This document shows, one piece after another, positions 1 to 11,215 of a stretch of DNA of 64,000 nucleotides. Where the stretch lies: the NCBI GenBank assembly GCA_907165275.2, contig OU015672.1:602501-666500 (forward strand), written 5' to 3'. The DNA comes from Zygaena filipendulae. Its lineage: Eukaryota; Arthropoda; Insecta; Lepidoptera; Zygaenidae. Below the pieces are notes generated by a model. That model was not told the origin of the DNA and did not search any database. It saw only the letters and a program-made list of their open reading frames with translations. Made by a program: the position numbers and the translations under genes. Position 1 is the first letter of the stretch; each line of letters begins with the position of its first letter.

Positions 1-1540
1 AATAATGATGATGATGATGATGATATTATTGAGAACAAAAAAAGAAATAAATACAAGTTCAGCGACCACACAAAGATGTTAAAGTTGATGAGATTGTACC
101 AAAATTTAAGTTTATGTGGCCATAATGAGAACAAAAATACAACTAAGCTAAGAGGCCAGCCACACTATCATAGTTTATAATGAGAAATATTGACTGAAGA
201 GGGATTGAGATCAAGATTGAAAATGATTTTAATCAGTCTGCATACTTACATATTTATTTTAAAGAATGACCTAGAAAGCTCCAAATTTGGATGTTTCAAA
301 TGGTTTGTAGATAATACAAATTGATCCTGAATGTTCCCTATAAGTTTGATGAACTATAATAATAATATGGATTGTTTTAGTATTTTAAAGAGAATTATCT
401 AGAAAGCTCTAAAATATACATTTGTATGTTTCAAAGTGGTCTAGAATGTTCTTCTTCTTTGATTGTTCTCTAGGAGTTAGTTTGAACAACGATCTGGAGA
501 GCGCTCTAGAATAAATAATATGAAAATGTTGTTACATAATATACATTTTTATTTATATTATTATTTTTTAAATAGAAAAATTTATAAAAAGTATCGTAAA
601 AACATTTTTGTGATTAGTAAATCAAATATGGAACCCCCCCGTCGCCCTCCCCTCCCCTCCCCGTCTGTCATTATAAATACAAATTTTCAATAGTCTTTAT
701 GTGGATGATCTATTTATATTTGGTCACTTTTTGTGCGTACACGATTTTTTTTTTTTTAATCTTGTCCCCCCCCCGGCCCCCTCACCTCCTCTGCACGAAC
801 AGGGCGTGAGCGCACCGCCAGTATCCACGACGCGAACTGCCATCCTGACGTTTACTGTCAGCGCAAAAGCGAACGGCGGCGAGGCGGCGAAGGCGCGGCG
901 TGTGTTGTGTGTCTCTCGATATGCGACTCATGCCGAGCTCTCCGATGTTGTTTTCATAATATTATATTATACTATACTTCACTTATATTATTATAATATA
1001 ATATTTGGACGATCGGGCCTTTTTTTCGGGGCACCACTCTCGTTTGCTGCCGCCGTTCTCTTTTGTGGTGTAATGTGTAACTTTTAAATACACATGTTTT
1101 TATGTGTGACATGCGCGTTGTCGTTTTTGTGTTGTTCGAGATACAAAAATATATCATTTCTATCATGGAAATGAATATCATCGACCTCGTCGCGCATGTG
1201 GCACTTAGATACATGTGTATATATTTCCCTAGTACATCGTCGATCGACGGAACGAAAAGTTTTTGCTTATGTTCCGACAATCGGTACGCTCAGAGAATTT
1301 TGTTCGCCTCGATGTGCGACAAACACACTATATGCGTGTCTTATATATTTTGTGACACCATCATTGGAGTCTCTCTCACACCGGGCGTTTGTACGTAATT
1401 GTGTAAAAACGATTCTGTTAACATCCGATAACACGAGTGAGGATATACTGTCTATTTGCGAAAATTCATATATGGCGTCGCGCAATCTGTGTGAACGCTC
1501 ACGTTTCTTGGAAGGGAAGTGACATAATATACCACTACCT
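1..1540. other. Sequence upstream of the rRNA unit (spacer/leader, limits unclear)
   Basis: The first 600 bases are AT-rich and hold two diverged copies of a block containing 'ctagaaagct' (near 270 and 400), so a degenerate tandem repeat is visible. C-rich tracts follow at about 633-660 and 766-780. The stretch to 1540 becomes more CpG-rich. It could be intergenic spacer plus external transcribed spacer. I cannot locate a Pol I start site, and short reading frames here look accidental. Confidence 0.4.
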
Positions 1541-1682
1541 GTACCTGAGACGTAAAAAAAAAGAAAAATAATTCAAAGGGCACGTCGCGTTGGCGCATTT
1601 AAAAAACGTCGAACGCGCACGTAGCTGATCCCGTAGTCGTCGTTCTATAGAACGACGACGACGACTCTCTGTCGCGGACAGC
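1541..1682 (+). other. Probable 3' part of the 5' external transcribed spacer
   Basis: This CpG-rich stretch lies directly before the 18S 5' end. It contains a perfect 24-bp palindrome at 1636-1659 centred on 'ctatag', which would form a stem in the pre-rRNA. The assignment rests only on position. Confidence 0.5.
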
Positions 1683-2879
1683 TCCCTGGTTGATCCTGCC
1701 AGTAGTTATATGCTTGTCTCAAAGATTAAGCCATGCATGTCTCAGTGCAAGCCGTATTAAGGCGATACCGCGAATGGCTCAATATATCAGTTTTGGTTCC
1801 TTAGATCTTACTCAGTTACTTGGATAACTGTGGTAATTCTAGAGCTAATACATGCAATCAGAACTCTGACCAGTGATGGGATGAGTGCTTTTATTAGATC
1901 AAAACCAATCGGCGGAGGGCCTCGCGCCCGAAGTCGTTAATTTTGATGAATCTGGATAACTTTTGCCGATCGCACGGTCCCGTACCGGCGACGCATCTTT
2001 CAAATGTCTGCCTTATCAACTTTCGATGGTAGTTTCTGCGACTACCATGGTTGTCACGGGTAACGGGGAATCAGGGTTCGATTCCGGAGAGGGAGCCTGA
2101 GAAACGGCTACCACATCCAAGGAAGGCAGCAGGCGCGCAAATTACCCACTCCCGGCACGGGGAGGTAGTGACGAAAAATAACGATACGGGACTCTTACGA
2201 GGCCTCGTAATCGGAATGAGTACACTTTAAATATTTTAACGAGGAACAATTGGAGGGCAAGTCTGGTGCCAGCAGCCGCGGTAATTCCAGCTCCAATAGC
2301 GTATACTAAAATTGTTGCGGTTAAAAAGCTCGTAGTTGCATTTGTGCGCCGCGCTGTTGGTGCACCGCATCCGCGGTGATACTGACACGTTTGCGGAGCA
2401 TATCGTCGGTGAGCCGGCGGTAAAACGTCGGTTCAATATCAAAATCCTATCGCGGTGCTCTTCGATGAGTGTCGAGATGGGCCGACAATTTTACTTTGAA
2501 CAAATTAGAGTGCTCAAAGCGGGCTCAAAATGCTGCTTGAATATTTCGTGCATGGAATAATAGAATATGATCTCGGTTCTATTTTGTTGGTTTTCAGAAC
2601 TCCGAGGTAATGATTAATAGGGATAACTGGGGGCATTCGTATTGCGACGTTAGAGGTGAAATTCTTGGATCGTCGCAAGACGAACATCAGCGAAAGCATT
2701 TGCCAAAGGTGTTTTCATCAATCAAGAACGAAAGTTAGAGGTTCGAAGGCGATTAGATACCGCCCTAGTTCTAACCGTAAATATGTCATCTAGCGATCCG
2801 CCGACGTTACTACAATGGCTCGGCGGGCAGCTTCCGGGAAACCAAAGATTTTGGACTCCGGGGGGAGTATGGTTGCAAA

Positions 2880-2928
<49 letters not shown>

Positions 2929-3398
2929 GCGGCTTAATTTGACTCAACACGGGAAATCTCACCAGGCCCGGACACCGGAAGGATTGACAGATTAACAGCT
3001 CTTTCTTGATTCGGTGGGTGGTGGTGCATGGCCGTTCTTAGTTGGTGGAGCGATTTGTCTGGTTAATTCCGGTAACGAACGAGACTCTAGCCTGCTAAAT
3101 AGGCGTCGCGATTTATGTGTGCGCGGCCTCGTGTCGCGCAACTCACTCGCGACGCATTCAATATCTTCTTAGAGGGACCGGCGTCTTCGAGGCGCACGAG
3201 ATTGAGCAATAACAGGTCTGTGATGCCCTTAGATGTCCTGGGCCGCACGCGCGCTACACTGAAGGAATCAGCATGTTCTCCCTGGCCTAGAGGCCCGGGC
3301 AACCCGCTGAAACTCCTTCGTGCTGGGGATTGGGGTTTGCAATTATCCCCCATAAACGAGGAATTCCTAGTAAGCGCGAGTCATAAGCTCGCGTTGAT

Positions 3399-3444
<46 letters not shown>

Positions 3445-3528
3445 AATGATTTAGTGAGGTCTTCGGACCGACACGCGGTGGCTTCACGGCCGTCGGCGTT
3501 GCTGGGAAGTTGACCAAACTTGATCATT

Positions 3529-3564
<36 letters not shown>

Positions 3565-3586
3565 GGAACCTGCGGAAGGATCATTA
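1683..3586 (+). rRNA. 18S (small subunit) ribosomal RNA, full length
   Basis: It begins at the universal 'ctggttgatcctgccagt' region and ends with 'ggaaggatcatta', about 1,904 bases, normal for an insect. The 530 loop (gtgccagcagccgcggtaa, about 2267), the decoding region (gtacacaccgcccgtcgc, about 3415) and the 3' helix-45 region are all present. A few bases differ from near-universal ones as I remember them: helix-45 loop 'ggggaacc' instead of 'ggtgaacc' (near 3563) and 'ccggtaacgaacg' instead of 'ccgataacgaacg' (near 3070). These could be copy-specific decay, lineage variation or assembly error. Confidence 0.95.
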
Positions 3587-4040
3587 ACGTGTTGTGTGTG
3601 TGTATTTTGTATATTATCTTATACATGTATACATCATAAGACAATAATCGACCACGAGAGGGACTCGATGCAACGTGTATTTTGCTCTTTTTTGAGTAAA
3701 TTTACAACGACGATGACAAGTCTCAATAGTTTTGAACTATTAGACGACGTCGTCGCGCGTCACGAGCGTATTCCAGACGACGTGGACAGGCAAGAATCCG
3801 CGCCTCGAGTCGTCTGCGCCCGTGACGGGTTTCGTTGTGCACGTATTGCGTCTTGTCTCTATATAATAACTCACGTGATGCGGTTTAGATCGCGAGACGC
3901 GCAGGATCCTCCTTCTCTCCTACACCAGGGAGGGGAGGGGTCGACCGCGCTCTCCTTTCTAAGATATTTTATAACTTTTTTTTTTTTACAAATATTTTCA
4001 TACGTCTCACGTTTCACGAGATGACGTTATAATATAAACC
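3587..4040 (+). other. Internal transcribed spacer 1 (ITS1)
   Basis: It is the spacer between the 18S end and the 5.8S start, about 454 bases, with no conserved coding content. Short open frames here are accidental. Confidence 0.85.
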
Positions 4041-4203
4041 ATTACCCTGGACGGTGGATCACTTGGCTCGCGGGTCGATGAAGAACGCAGTTAACTGCGC
4101 GTCATAGTGTGAACTGCAGGACACATTTGAACATCGACATTTCGAACGCACATTGCGGTCCGTGGAGACACATCCAGGACCACTCCTGTCTGAGGGCCGG
4201 CTG
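4041..4203 (+). rRNA. 5.8S ribosomal RNA
   Basis: Recognised by 'acggtggatcacttggctcg' and the conserved core 'gatgaagaacgcag', followed by 'gtgaactgcaggacacat' and 'catcgacatttcgaacgc'. Its length, about 160 bases, is normal. Both ends are set by similarity and may be off by a few bases. Confidence 0.93.
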
Positions 4204-4760
4204 TATAAAAATATATACCACACTGCTCACGCTACGGCGAGTGCATCTGACGGTTCGGTGACTGGACTGTCCTCATGGGACATACGGTTACGCGTCCGTT
4301 TAAATATAATATGCAAAGACTGTGTGCAAGTGTCGCGCGTGTCGTATACAATGTGTGTAATATTGTAACGAAGCTGCGTTGTTGTTCATATGTTGCCGTT
4401 TCTACCGCAAACGTGTGTACCGTACGACGATAGCGCGCTGCGACCATGCTTCGATTCGAGAGCGTGCGTTGCGGTCGTCGCGGTCGTCGTCGGTGGTTAA
4501 CGCTCTGTTTGCACCGAAGGTATTGATGGCGCTTTGGACTAATAGAAACGACGCTGTCGATGTGTTACGATATGCGCACGCGACTCTATGCGTTCACTAT
4601 ATACTGCACACGGTCGATTGTGTGTAGGCGGACACGACGTCCGAAGGGCGCATCGACGACGAGACTGAGCTACTGTGTGGCTGCTGCTGCAGCTGCTGGC
4701 TATCGTCGCCGTCGTCGTAGCGCCGACGGATATCGTGTCTGCCTCGAACTTTTATCGTTG
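4204..4760 (+). other. Internal transcribed spacer 2 (ITS2)
   Basis: It is the spacer between 5.8S and 28S, about 557 bases, rich in CG and CGT/ACG runs, with no coding evidence. Confidence 0.85.
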
Positions 4761-5105
4761 GCCTCAGATCAGGGAGGATCACCCGCCGAATTTAAGCATA
4801 TTAGTAAGCGGAGGAAAAGAAACTAACTAGGATTTCCTTAGTAGCGGCGAGCGAACAGGAATTCAGCCCAGCACTGAATCCCGCGGTCGTCACGGCCGCG
4901 GGAGATGTGGTGTGCGGGAGGTTCCGTTATCTCGCTGCCGCGACTCCTGTCCAAGTTCGTCTTGAACGGGGCCGTTTTCCCGCAGAGGGTGCCAGGCCCG
5001 TAGTGACGGAGGGCGGCGGCGAGTGGGACTCTCCTCAGAGTCGGGTCGCTTGAGAGTGCAGCCCTAAGCGGGTGGTAAACTCCATCTAAGGCTAAATATT
5101 ACCGC

Positions 5106-5147
<42 letters not shown>

Positions 5148-5437
5148 AACTTTGAAGAGAGAGTTCAAGAGTACGTGAAACCGTTCAGGGGTAAACCTGC
5201 GAAACTCGAATGAACGAACGGAGAGATTCATCGTTATTCCGCGGCGTGCGGGCGCGCGCCTCGATGTCGTCGGCCCCCCGGGGCCGACGGCAGCGCCGCG
5301 CGCAGCGCGGCGCCGTGCCGGCCGGGGCGCCGTGCCGGCCGGGGCGCCGTGCCGGCCGGGGCGCACAAGCGCCCCGGCCCCCGCGCGCTGCGCCGCGCGG
5401 AGCGCGGCGCACGCCGCGCTCCGCGCGCCCTTTTTAA
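4761..5437 (+). rRNA. 28S (large subunit) ribosomal RNA, 5' fragment only
   Basis: It starts at 'gcctcagatcaggg' and contains 'gaatttaagcatattagtaa', 'ggaggaaaagaaactaac', the D1 segment and 'agtaccgtgagggaaagttg'. It then enters a very GC-rich D2 region containing three exact copies of a 17-bp unit (gccgtgccggccggggc, 5312-5362) and ends near 5437, where composition drops abruptly to AT-rich. Later 28S landmarks (D3 onward, and the R1/R2 insertion region) do not occur in the window. About 680 of an expected 4,000 or so bases are present, so this copy cannot give a working large-subunit rRNA as it stands. Confidence 0.9.
5312..5362. repeat. Three exact 17-bp GC repeats in 28S D2
   Basis: The unit gccgtgccggccggggc occurs three times head to tail just before the 28S similarity ends. 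It could be natural D2 expansion or instability linked to the truncation. Confidence 0.9.
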
Positions 5438-6053
5438 CCGTCCGCTTTTTTGGTATAATTTGTATCGAATTTAAATATATACGTTACCAATATCGAAAAA
5501 GCAACTATACAGCGGACATCAGGGCGACCCCGAGCAATAGGTTCTCTAAAAAAAACTAGGAGTCTTCATCAAATATCACAGTTTTTCACCCAAAAAAAAA
5601 GGTTAAAAATGCCTTACCGATGATTAAAATATATAAAAACTATATACCGTCGTAACCCGTAGCTAAACTTAGACCGCCGGCGAGTTTCGCCTCCGGCGGA
5701 CCAACTTTTTTTTCAGTAAACCCAATCGTCCACTACAATCTACTGAAACATAGAACTATAATCGATCCATATACTTCCACACGATCCTCTGATCGCTGCA
5801 GAAATTTTTCCCTTCGCAATCGGTTCTCCCAAGTTAGTAATATGAAATTTTTCATGAGAAAATTCCGCAGGTCCGCGAAGCGCCACGTCACGTCTCATAA
5901 CCGAACAGGCGAAACTGCAACATTAACTAATACCTACTCGATAACAAATATTACTATTAATAAATATAATTTGTGAATGATCACTTCCCAAATAATAACT
6001 CGCCCCACGCCCTGGCTGCCAGGTACACAGTAACTTTCTTAATTTATATAAAA
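5438..6053. other. AT-rich DNA after the rRNA breakpoint, no gene seen
   Basis: Composition changes sharply at the 28S breakpoint. No rRNA similarity, recognisable exon or intact mobile element was found up to the first Helitron. Confidence 0.6.
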
Positions 6054-6490
6054 CTAGCTGACCCCCACGGTTTCACCCGCAGCAATTTCAGAGTTCCCGC
6101 GGAAATCCCGGGATAAAAAGTACCCTATGTCACTCACTGTAGCTTCTTATAAGTGAAAGAATTTTTATAATCGGTTCAGTAGATCCAGAGATTACTCCTA
6201 CAACCTAACGAACTCCGAAGTTCTCGCGGGAATTCCGTGGTACCCTATGACACTCAGGACCACTGTAGCTTCCTGTAAGTAAAAGAATTTTCAAAATCGG
6301 TTCAGTAGATCCAGAAATAGCTGTTTCCCCGTAGTTTTACCCGCGGGAATTCCGGAATAAAACGTACCCTATGACACTCAGGACCACTGTAGCTTTCCAT
6401 AAGTGAAAGAATTTCCAAAATCGGTTCAGTAGATCCAGAGACTCCCTATAACGTCACACTCGCAAACTTTTGCTCTTTATAATATTAGTA
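6054..6490 (-). mobile_element. Lep1-type Helitron, long form with repeated inner module
   Basis: Read on the minus strand it ends in CTAG (6054-6057), preceded by the 'gggtgaaaccg'-type hairpin, and begins at the 'actaatattataaagagc' end near 6490. The inner block ('gaattccgggataaaa ... ttcagtagatccagag') occurs about three times in tandem. There is no coding capacity; mobilisation would need an autonomous Helitron elsewhere. Confidence 0.8.
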
Positions 6491-6679
6491 TGGACAAAGC
6501 TACCTCCACCGTGTTTATCTGTCTGTTCGCGATAAACCCAAAAACTACTGACCGGATTTTCATTAATAACCACCAATTAACAATTCCAGAGGAAGGCATA
6601 AACCTTAAAGGTATAATTTTTCTGGCAATACCGCGGGAACTCCGTAATAACTGCAGGTTAAATCGCAGACGATAGCTAG
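6491..6679 (+). mobile_element. Lep1-type Helitron, 'cgcgataaac' variant
   Basis: It abuts the preceding copy in opposite orientation. It has the 'gtctgttcgcgataaac' block near the 5' side and ends with 'gatagCTAG' (6676-6679). The terminal hairpin is degraded. Confidence 0.65.
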
Positions 6680-6758
6680 TACCTACTTTTAATAAATTCG
6701 TTAAAATAGCTACCTATTCTGAAAAAATTTTTCAGTAATACAAATTCAAATCACAAAC

Positions 6759-7056
6759 GCCGAAGGCGGCATTAAACTGGAGTCAACACTTTAGACGCAC
6801 CCTATTTATTAAGATACATACAGCTCATAAATTATTACATTATTACACGTCCACCTCTAAAGGCTTGACTGCCGCGCAAAAAATCAAGAGGTACCAGGTT
6901 AGATTCCAGGTGGAGGTGACCGTGTGTGATGTGATGTGGTCCAACAGAATAGCATTTGTTATATAATATGGCGTAATAATGTATCAACTAGCATTAACTG
7001 GATACAATACTGTCCCGAGTGCGTCTAAAGTTAGTCCAGGTTAATGCCGCCTTTAG
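6759..7056. mobile_element. MITE with about 40-bp terminal inverted repeats
   Basis: The ends 'cgaaggcggcattaaactgg' and 'taatgccgcctttag' are inverted repeats, and the similarity continues inward ('ctttagacgcac' / 'gtgcgtctaaag'). It is non-coding. A third, isolated end lies at 7164-7200, so a second, broken copy is adjacent. Confidence 0.65.
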
Positions 7057-7627
7057 CACGCGCTGAACAGTGGGTGAGAGCTGAAGTGTTCCTCGAATGA
7101 TGTATTTTGAATTGCAATTTCCGATTTCTATAAACCCAATAATTGAAAATAACTATGTTTGTCACGCGCTCTAAAGGCGGCACTAAACTGGAGTAAACTT
7201 TTAAAAAATCCTTTAGTTAGTCGGAGTGTGAAAGGTAATGAACTCTAACCTACCAATACAGGCTACCCCCACTGTGTACTGCCTCATATTAACTTCTCAT
7301 CATGTATAAATCATTGATACGTGTGTAAGTAAATAGGTTTTTTCAAAACGATACCTAAAAATGTCCGATAATAAGTATACCGCAATTAACTAAGTTAGTA
7401 GAAACAACTGGAACTGGTGAGACTTGTTGAGATTATTGATTTTTTGGGAACACATTATTTAAGTGTTTATAGTACTTATTGTTTTCAATTTATTAGTGTT
7501 TCCTTTCAGTACCTAATCATACAGATTTCCCACAACTAACGTTCTATTAGTGAAAGAATCTTCAGATTTGCTTCACCAACGATTAAGTACCACCAACAAA
7601 AAAAAAACGATAAGTAGTGTATTTTAA

Positions 7628-8170
7628 ATTTTTTCATTACTCATACTCGGAAAGTAGGTCTGAAGTTGCCTGAGAAGCGGGTTGAAAGTAACCCTTTTCA
7701 GCCCTAGGGAGAATCGCTTTCAACTGACAACTGTCAAATTATTAAAAAAAAAAACTAGGTCTATTTTCACATTTCTATTGAACCATGTTTCAACTTTCTA
7801 TACAGCCAGCGCGATGTAAAATTGAAATAACGTAAAGTTTAAGTAGGTATTAATTAAAATAAAATTCACTCACTTTTTCTTAACCTAATTCCTATTTATA
7901 TTTTTTTATTTTCTTTAATTAATAATTAATAATTAAAGATAATATTTTTTTTAGGTCGCCACAATGTAAATAAAAAATACTGGCTGAATAGCTAGCCGGC
8001 CAAAGAAAAAGAAATAGGTGGGAAAGTGTCAAGCGACTATCCGATCTTCACTCATTTTTTCTTTAGCTAATTCCTATTTTTATTTTTACTTTCCTTGCAT
8101 TCGTAATGAAAAGCACAGTGTTATCCTCGGGAGAAAGACTTTCACCCCTAGGATAACAATGTACTATTAA
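7628..8170 (+). mobile_element. Unclassified MITE-like element, copy 1
   Basis: About 540 bases, repeated in opposite orientation at 50206-50760. Landmarks are 'cattactcatactcgg', 'gaaagcg' and 'cctaggataacaatgtacta'. It is non-coding. TTAA lies at or near each end in both copies, but the exact duplication could not be settled. Confidence 0.7.
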
Positions 8171-9170
8171 GAGCTCGAAAATGAACCTTACCCGGCTACC
8201 CCAATTATATTCGAATAACTTTTTTCAATATTAATTTTTAACAGATAACTAGTACTGCGATCGGAGAGTTCTTTAAAATGTAACTGAAATTAGTGCTAGC
8301 TCTTAAGCCTAACCTAACTCGCACTGTTCATTGAAAGAAAATCTCTAAAATTACATTGGTTATTTCACTTCCTGAGTTAACATAACATTTTCACAGTGCA
8401 CGCACATTATTTGAGGTAGAAAATCAGTGAAAACTCATCATTGCTCTATTGAATAGTTGACCTCTAGTTTTAAGGGGTCACCGACTGATTAATTTTGATA
8501 AAATATCCATTTCAGAAAGATCAGACTTCAATGTAGGTACGAATAAAGAGGAAATAAAGTCAGCAACGAAAAGAAATCGGCGTCGCGCCGGCATAAAAAA
8601 TGCACTATTCACTGGACTTAGCGACAAACTGACCTCAGTTATCCACTTCAGTGTGGTTAAAATACCTAACCAATAATATAAATCAACATCTTCACTTCTC
8701 AACAGAATTTCGCATAGACAAAATCTTACACGCACATATCGACCCAACCGACCGACTATTGTTAGTACAAATCCGCGTAACTAGCATAGGATAAAATCGC
8801 GTATGTGATAATATAGATACAAAACAATGTACCATACCGTACCGCCTACATTAACATATTATTAGATCGATTGTTAACAATACACAGAAACATTATTACT
8901 CTACGTTGTTTTCATTTGTGTTGTGTTTCTCCTCTTGCTTGAACAAATCTTTTTTTTTTTTCTTTCTAAAGCAGATACGCACTTCCTAACCGTAGTAGAT
9001 TCGCGGTTTTACACTATCCCCGACGATATTGCATTATCCTCTAATAACATTGCAACGTTTACTAGCTGTTATCCCTCGAGAACTCTAAAAATTTACTATA
9101 AACATCCAAGGATAGAATAGCTTCTTATTACAAAGAATTTCAGATTCGGTTTAGTTGCGTTACTAATATT
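8171..9170. other. AT-rich intergenic DNA
   Basis: No gene, RNA or clear mobile element was recognised. An 89-codon frame (minus, about 8478-8747) has no recognisable domain and no supporting splice context. Confidence 0.5.
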
Positions 9171-9177
9171 GCAAAGA

Positions 9178-9660
9178 GCGCCATCTAGTGGCAAGTAGAC
9201 AAACGAAGTGAAGCCTTTCTAAAACTTAATCTTTACAGTGCCATCTAACGGCGAGTAATCAAACTAAGTGAAACTCTTTTCTAAAATCTTATACAGCGCC
9301 ATCTCGCAACGAGTAGTCAAACGAAGCAAAAGCATATCTACCACAATATTATACCACGCCAAAGACAAAATACCCTAGTTATATTATTAACATTCTACAA
9401 TCTTTAACTCATAGAAAATAACTCGAATGGTTGTCACTGGGTCATGTAAAATCGTCCAATCAAAACTACGTGATCACGATTCTATCTTTAGTTTTCTATG
9501 CGTTAACGATTGTAGAATGTCAGTTTAGACTGTTTAGACAAAGGGGGCTAAAGCACTTTATAAAGACCGCCATCTAGCGGCAAGTAGTCAAACGAAGTGA
9601 AACCTAACATTAAACAGAAATTTCACACAGCGCCATCTTACAGCGAACAGTCACGACGAA
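9178..9660. repeat. Five diverged repeats each carrying a 'gccatct' core (CTCF-like)
   Basis: The block 'gccatctagcggcaagtag..caaacgaagtgaaa' recurs at 9178, 9237, 9296, 9566 and 9629 with unequal spacing. The minus-strand reading of the first, tgccactagatggcgc, resembles the published insect CTCF consensus (AGATGGCGC). The third and fifth are degenerate on one side. Whether these are mobile-element ends or binding sites cannot be told from sequence alone. Confidence 0.55.
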
Positions 9661-9687
9661 GCGAAATCGAGCCTGATACCCAAAGTA

Positions 9688-9764
9688 CAGTCAGCATCAG
9701 ATACATGTGTTCACTTTTTTTTGACCGTCATTGAACCAATTAGTATAAATTTGATGCTAACTGC
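9688..9764. mobile_element. Very short MITE (about 77 bp)
   Basis: The ends 'cagtcagcatca' and 'tgatgctaactg' are near-perfect inverted repeats around a T-rich centre. It is non-coding. Confidence 0.55.
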
Positions 9765-10121
9765 AGAACACGCCCTCAAACGTACTTAAGCAATTTACAC
9801 AATATATTACACACTACCGAGTACCGGCACACCGACAGCGTAGCGTACACTATTTTGCAGTTTTTGTAAGTTTGTATGTAGGACGAAAACATTTATATAA
9901 TTCTTTCACTGACAGGAAGTTAAAGTTTCCGTAGGAGTACCGTGATTCATGCGAGTGAAACCACGGGGTGACCACCACCTTGAACCACGGGTAACCACCT
10001 TGGTAACCAAACTAGTGTAAGGTTAAACTCAAAACAATAAAATAAGTGAAACTTTTGTTAAAAAAAAGACTCACGGTCGCAATAGGTAATTTTGTATTAA
10101 TTGATGATTGAACTATTATTT

Positions 10122-10356
10122 GGACACAGATAAGCAATAACATGTTAACCCACCAAATTAAGTTATTGATTCAGAACGATTTATTGAGAGATAGGGAACG
10201 TTTTTTAATTATGTGTTTACCTTATTACATTGCTTAAATATGTAACTAAATATTGAACATAAAAAATGTTGACACAAATGGCGCTCCTACTTTTAAAACA
10301 CGATTTACTCAAAATTTCTCCAGTGTGGGTTAACACACTATTTCTTATCTATGTCC
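10122..10356 (+). mobile_element. 235-bp MITE with ATTT target duplication, copy 1
   Basis: Terminal inverted repeats 'ggacacagataag' / 'cttatctatgtcc' are flanked by ATTT at 10118-10121 and 10357-10360. An exactly equal-length copy is nested in a Helitron at 48786-49020, and a third, end-truncated copy lies at 49640-49812. Confidence 0.85.
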
Positions 10357-10392
10357 ATTTACTACCTACCATTCCCAGTTTTATAGTATATA

Positions 10393-10737
10393 GCAAGTTT
10401 GTCCTTATTCCATAATAATACGAGTATTCAGCAAGAAAAAGCACCTTGCAAAATAACCTTCAGGAAAGAAAAACACAAAAAACAATAATACAAAAAATAA
10501 AAAAAAACTTTGCAAAATAACCTTCAGGAAAGAAAAACACAAAAAACAATAATAATAAAAAAAAGCAAGTTTGTCCTTATTCCATAATAATACGAGTATT
10601 CAGCAAGAAAAAGCACCTTGCAAAATAACCTTCAGGAAAGAAAAACACAAAAAACAATAATACAAAAAATAAAAAAAAAACTTTGCAAAATAACCTTCAG
10701 GAAAGAAAAACACAAAAAACAATAATAATAAAAAAAA
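10393..10737. repeat. Tandem duplication, 2 x about 172 bp, with inner half-repeats
   Basis: Two head-to-tail copies start at 10393 and 10565 with 'gcaagtttgtccttattcc'. Within each, a block of about 60 bases ('tgcaaaataaccttcagg') is itself repeated. The copies are nearly identical, so the duplication is recent. Confidence 0.85.
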
Positions 10738-10864
10738 ATACAAATGGACAAACTCATAAGTATATACTTAATAAATTAAAACCCTTGTAAAAAAAACTTA
10801 CTCAATAATTCATAAATAGGGTCCGCGAAAAGCATAATCGTGAGTTATTAAAAAATTATCAATA

Positions 10865-11210
10865 TTTTCCAAAATATTCAACTTAGAATTTTGTGTAATG
10901 GTACGTTGCCACGCACCAATCACAGCCACGCTTCACATATTGTTACTTGGTAAATTTTTTTCAGGAAAATTTACCCCTTTCAGGGAAGGAAAAAAAAAAA
11001 CTAACATTCCATACAGTCAGCACATATTTTACTTTTTCTTTAGTTATTTTTTTATAACATTAAAAAGCGTCGGTAAGATGCATTTCGATTCTGGAACTAT
11101 TGAAAGTAAATCGACACAGTTCAACCTTAATTTCGTCTATATTGTGAGGTTACTTATAAAATTGTTTATTGCCATCAGAAAGGTGTACAAAAAAACATGA
11201 AACTTAGCCA
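10865..11210 (-). mobile_element. Partial copy of the GGGTACTTGCATG MITE family
   Basis: It matches, in reverse orientation, the interior of the 627-bp elements at 25877 and 57925 (for example the 'aaatcgacacagttcaacctt' region). Neither terminus is present. Confidence 0.65.
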
Positions 11211-11215
11211 ATTAT

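Noticed and set aside
3115..5437. Protein-like frames inside 18S, ITS and 28S
   Set aside because: They lie in rRNA genes and spacers.
4761..5437. R1 or R2 retrotransposon insertion as the cause of 28S truncation
   Set aside because: The break is in D2, thousands of bases before the R1/R2 sites, and no such element follows.
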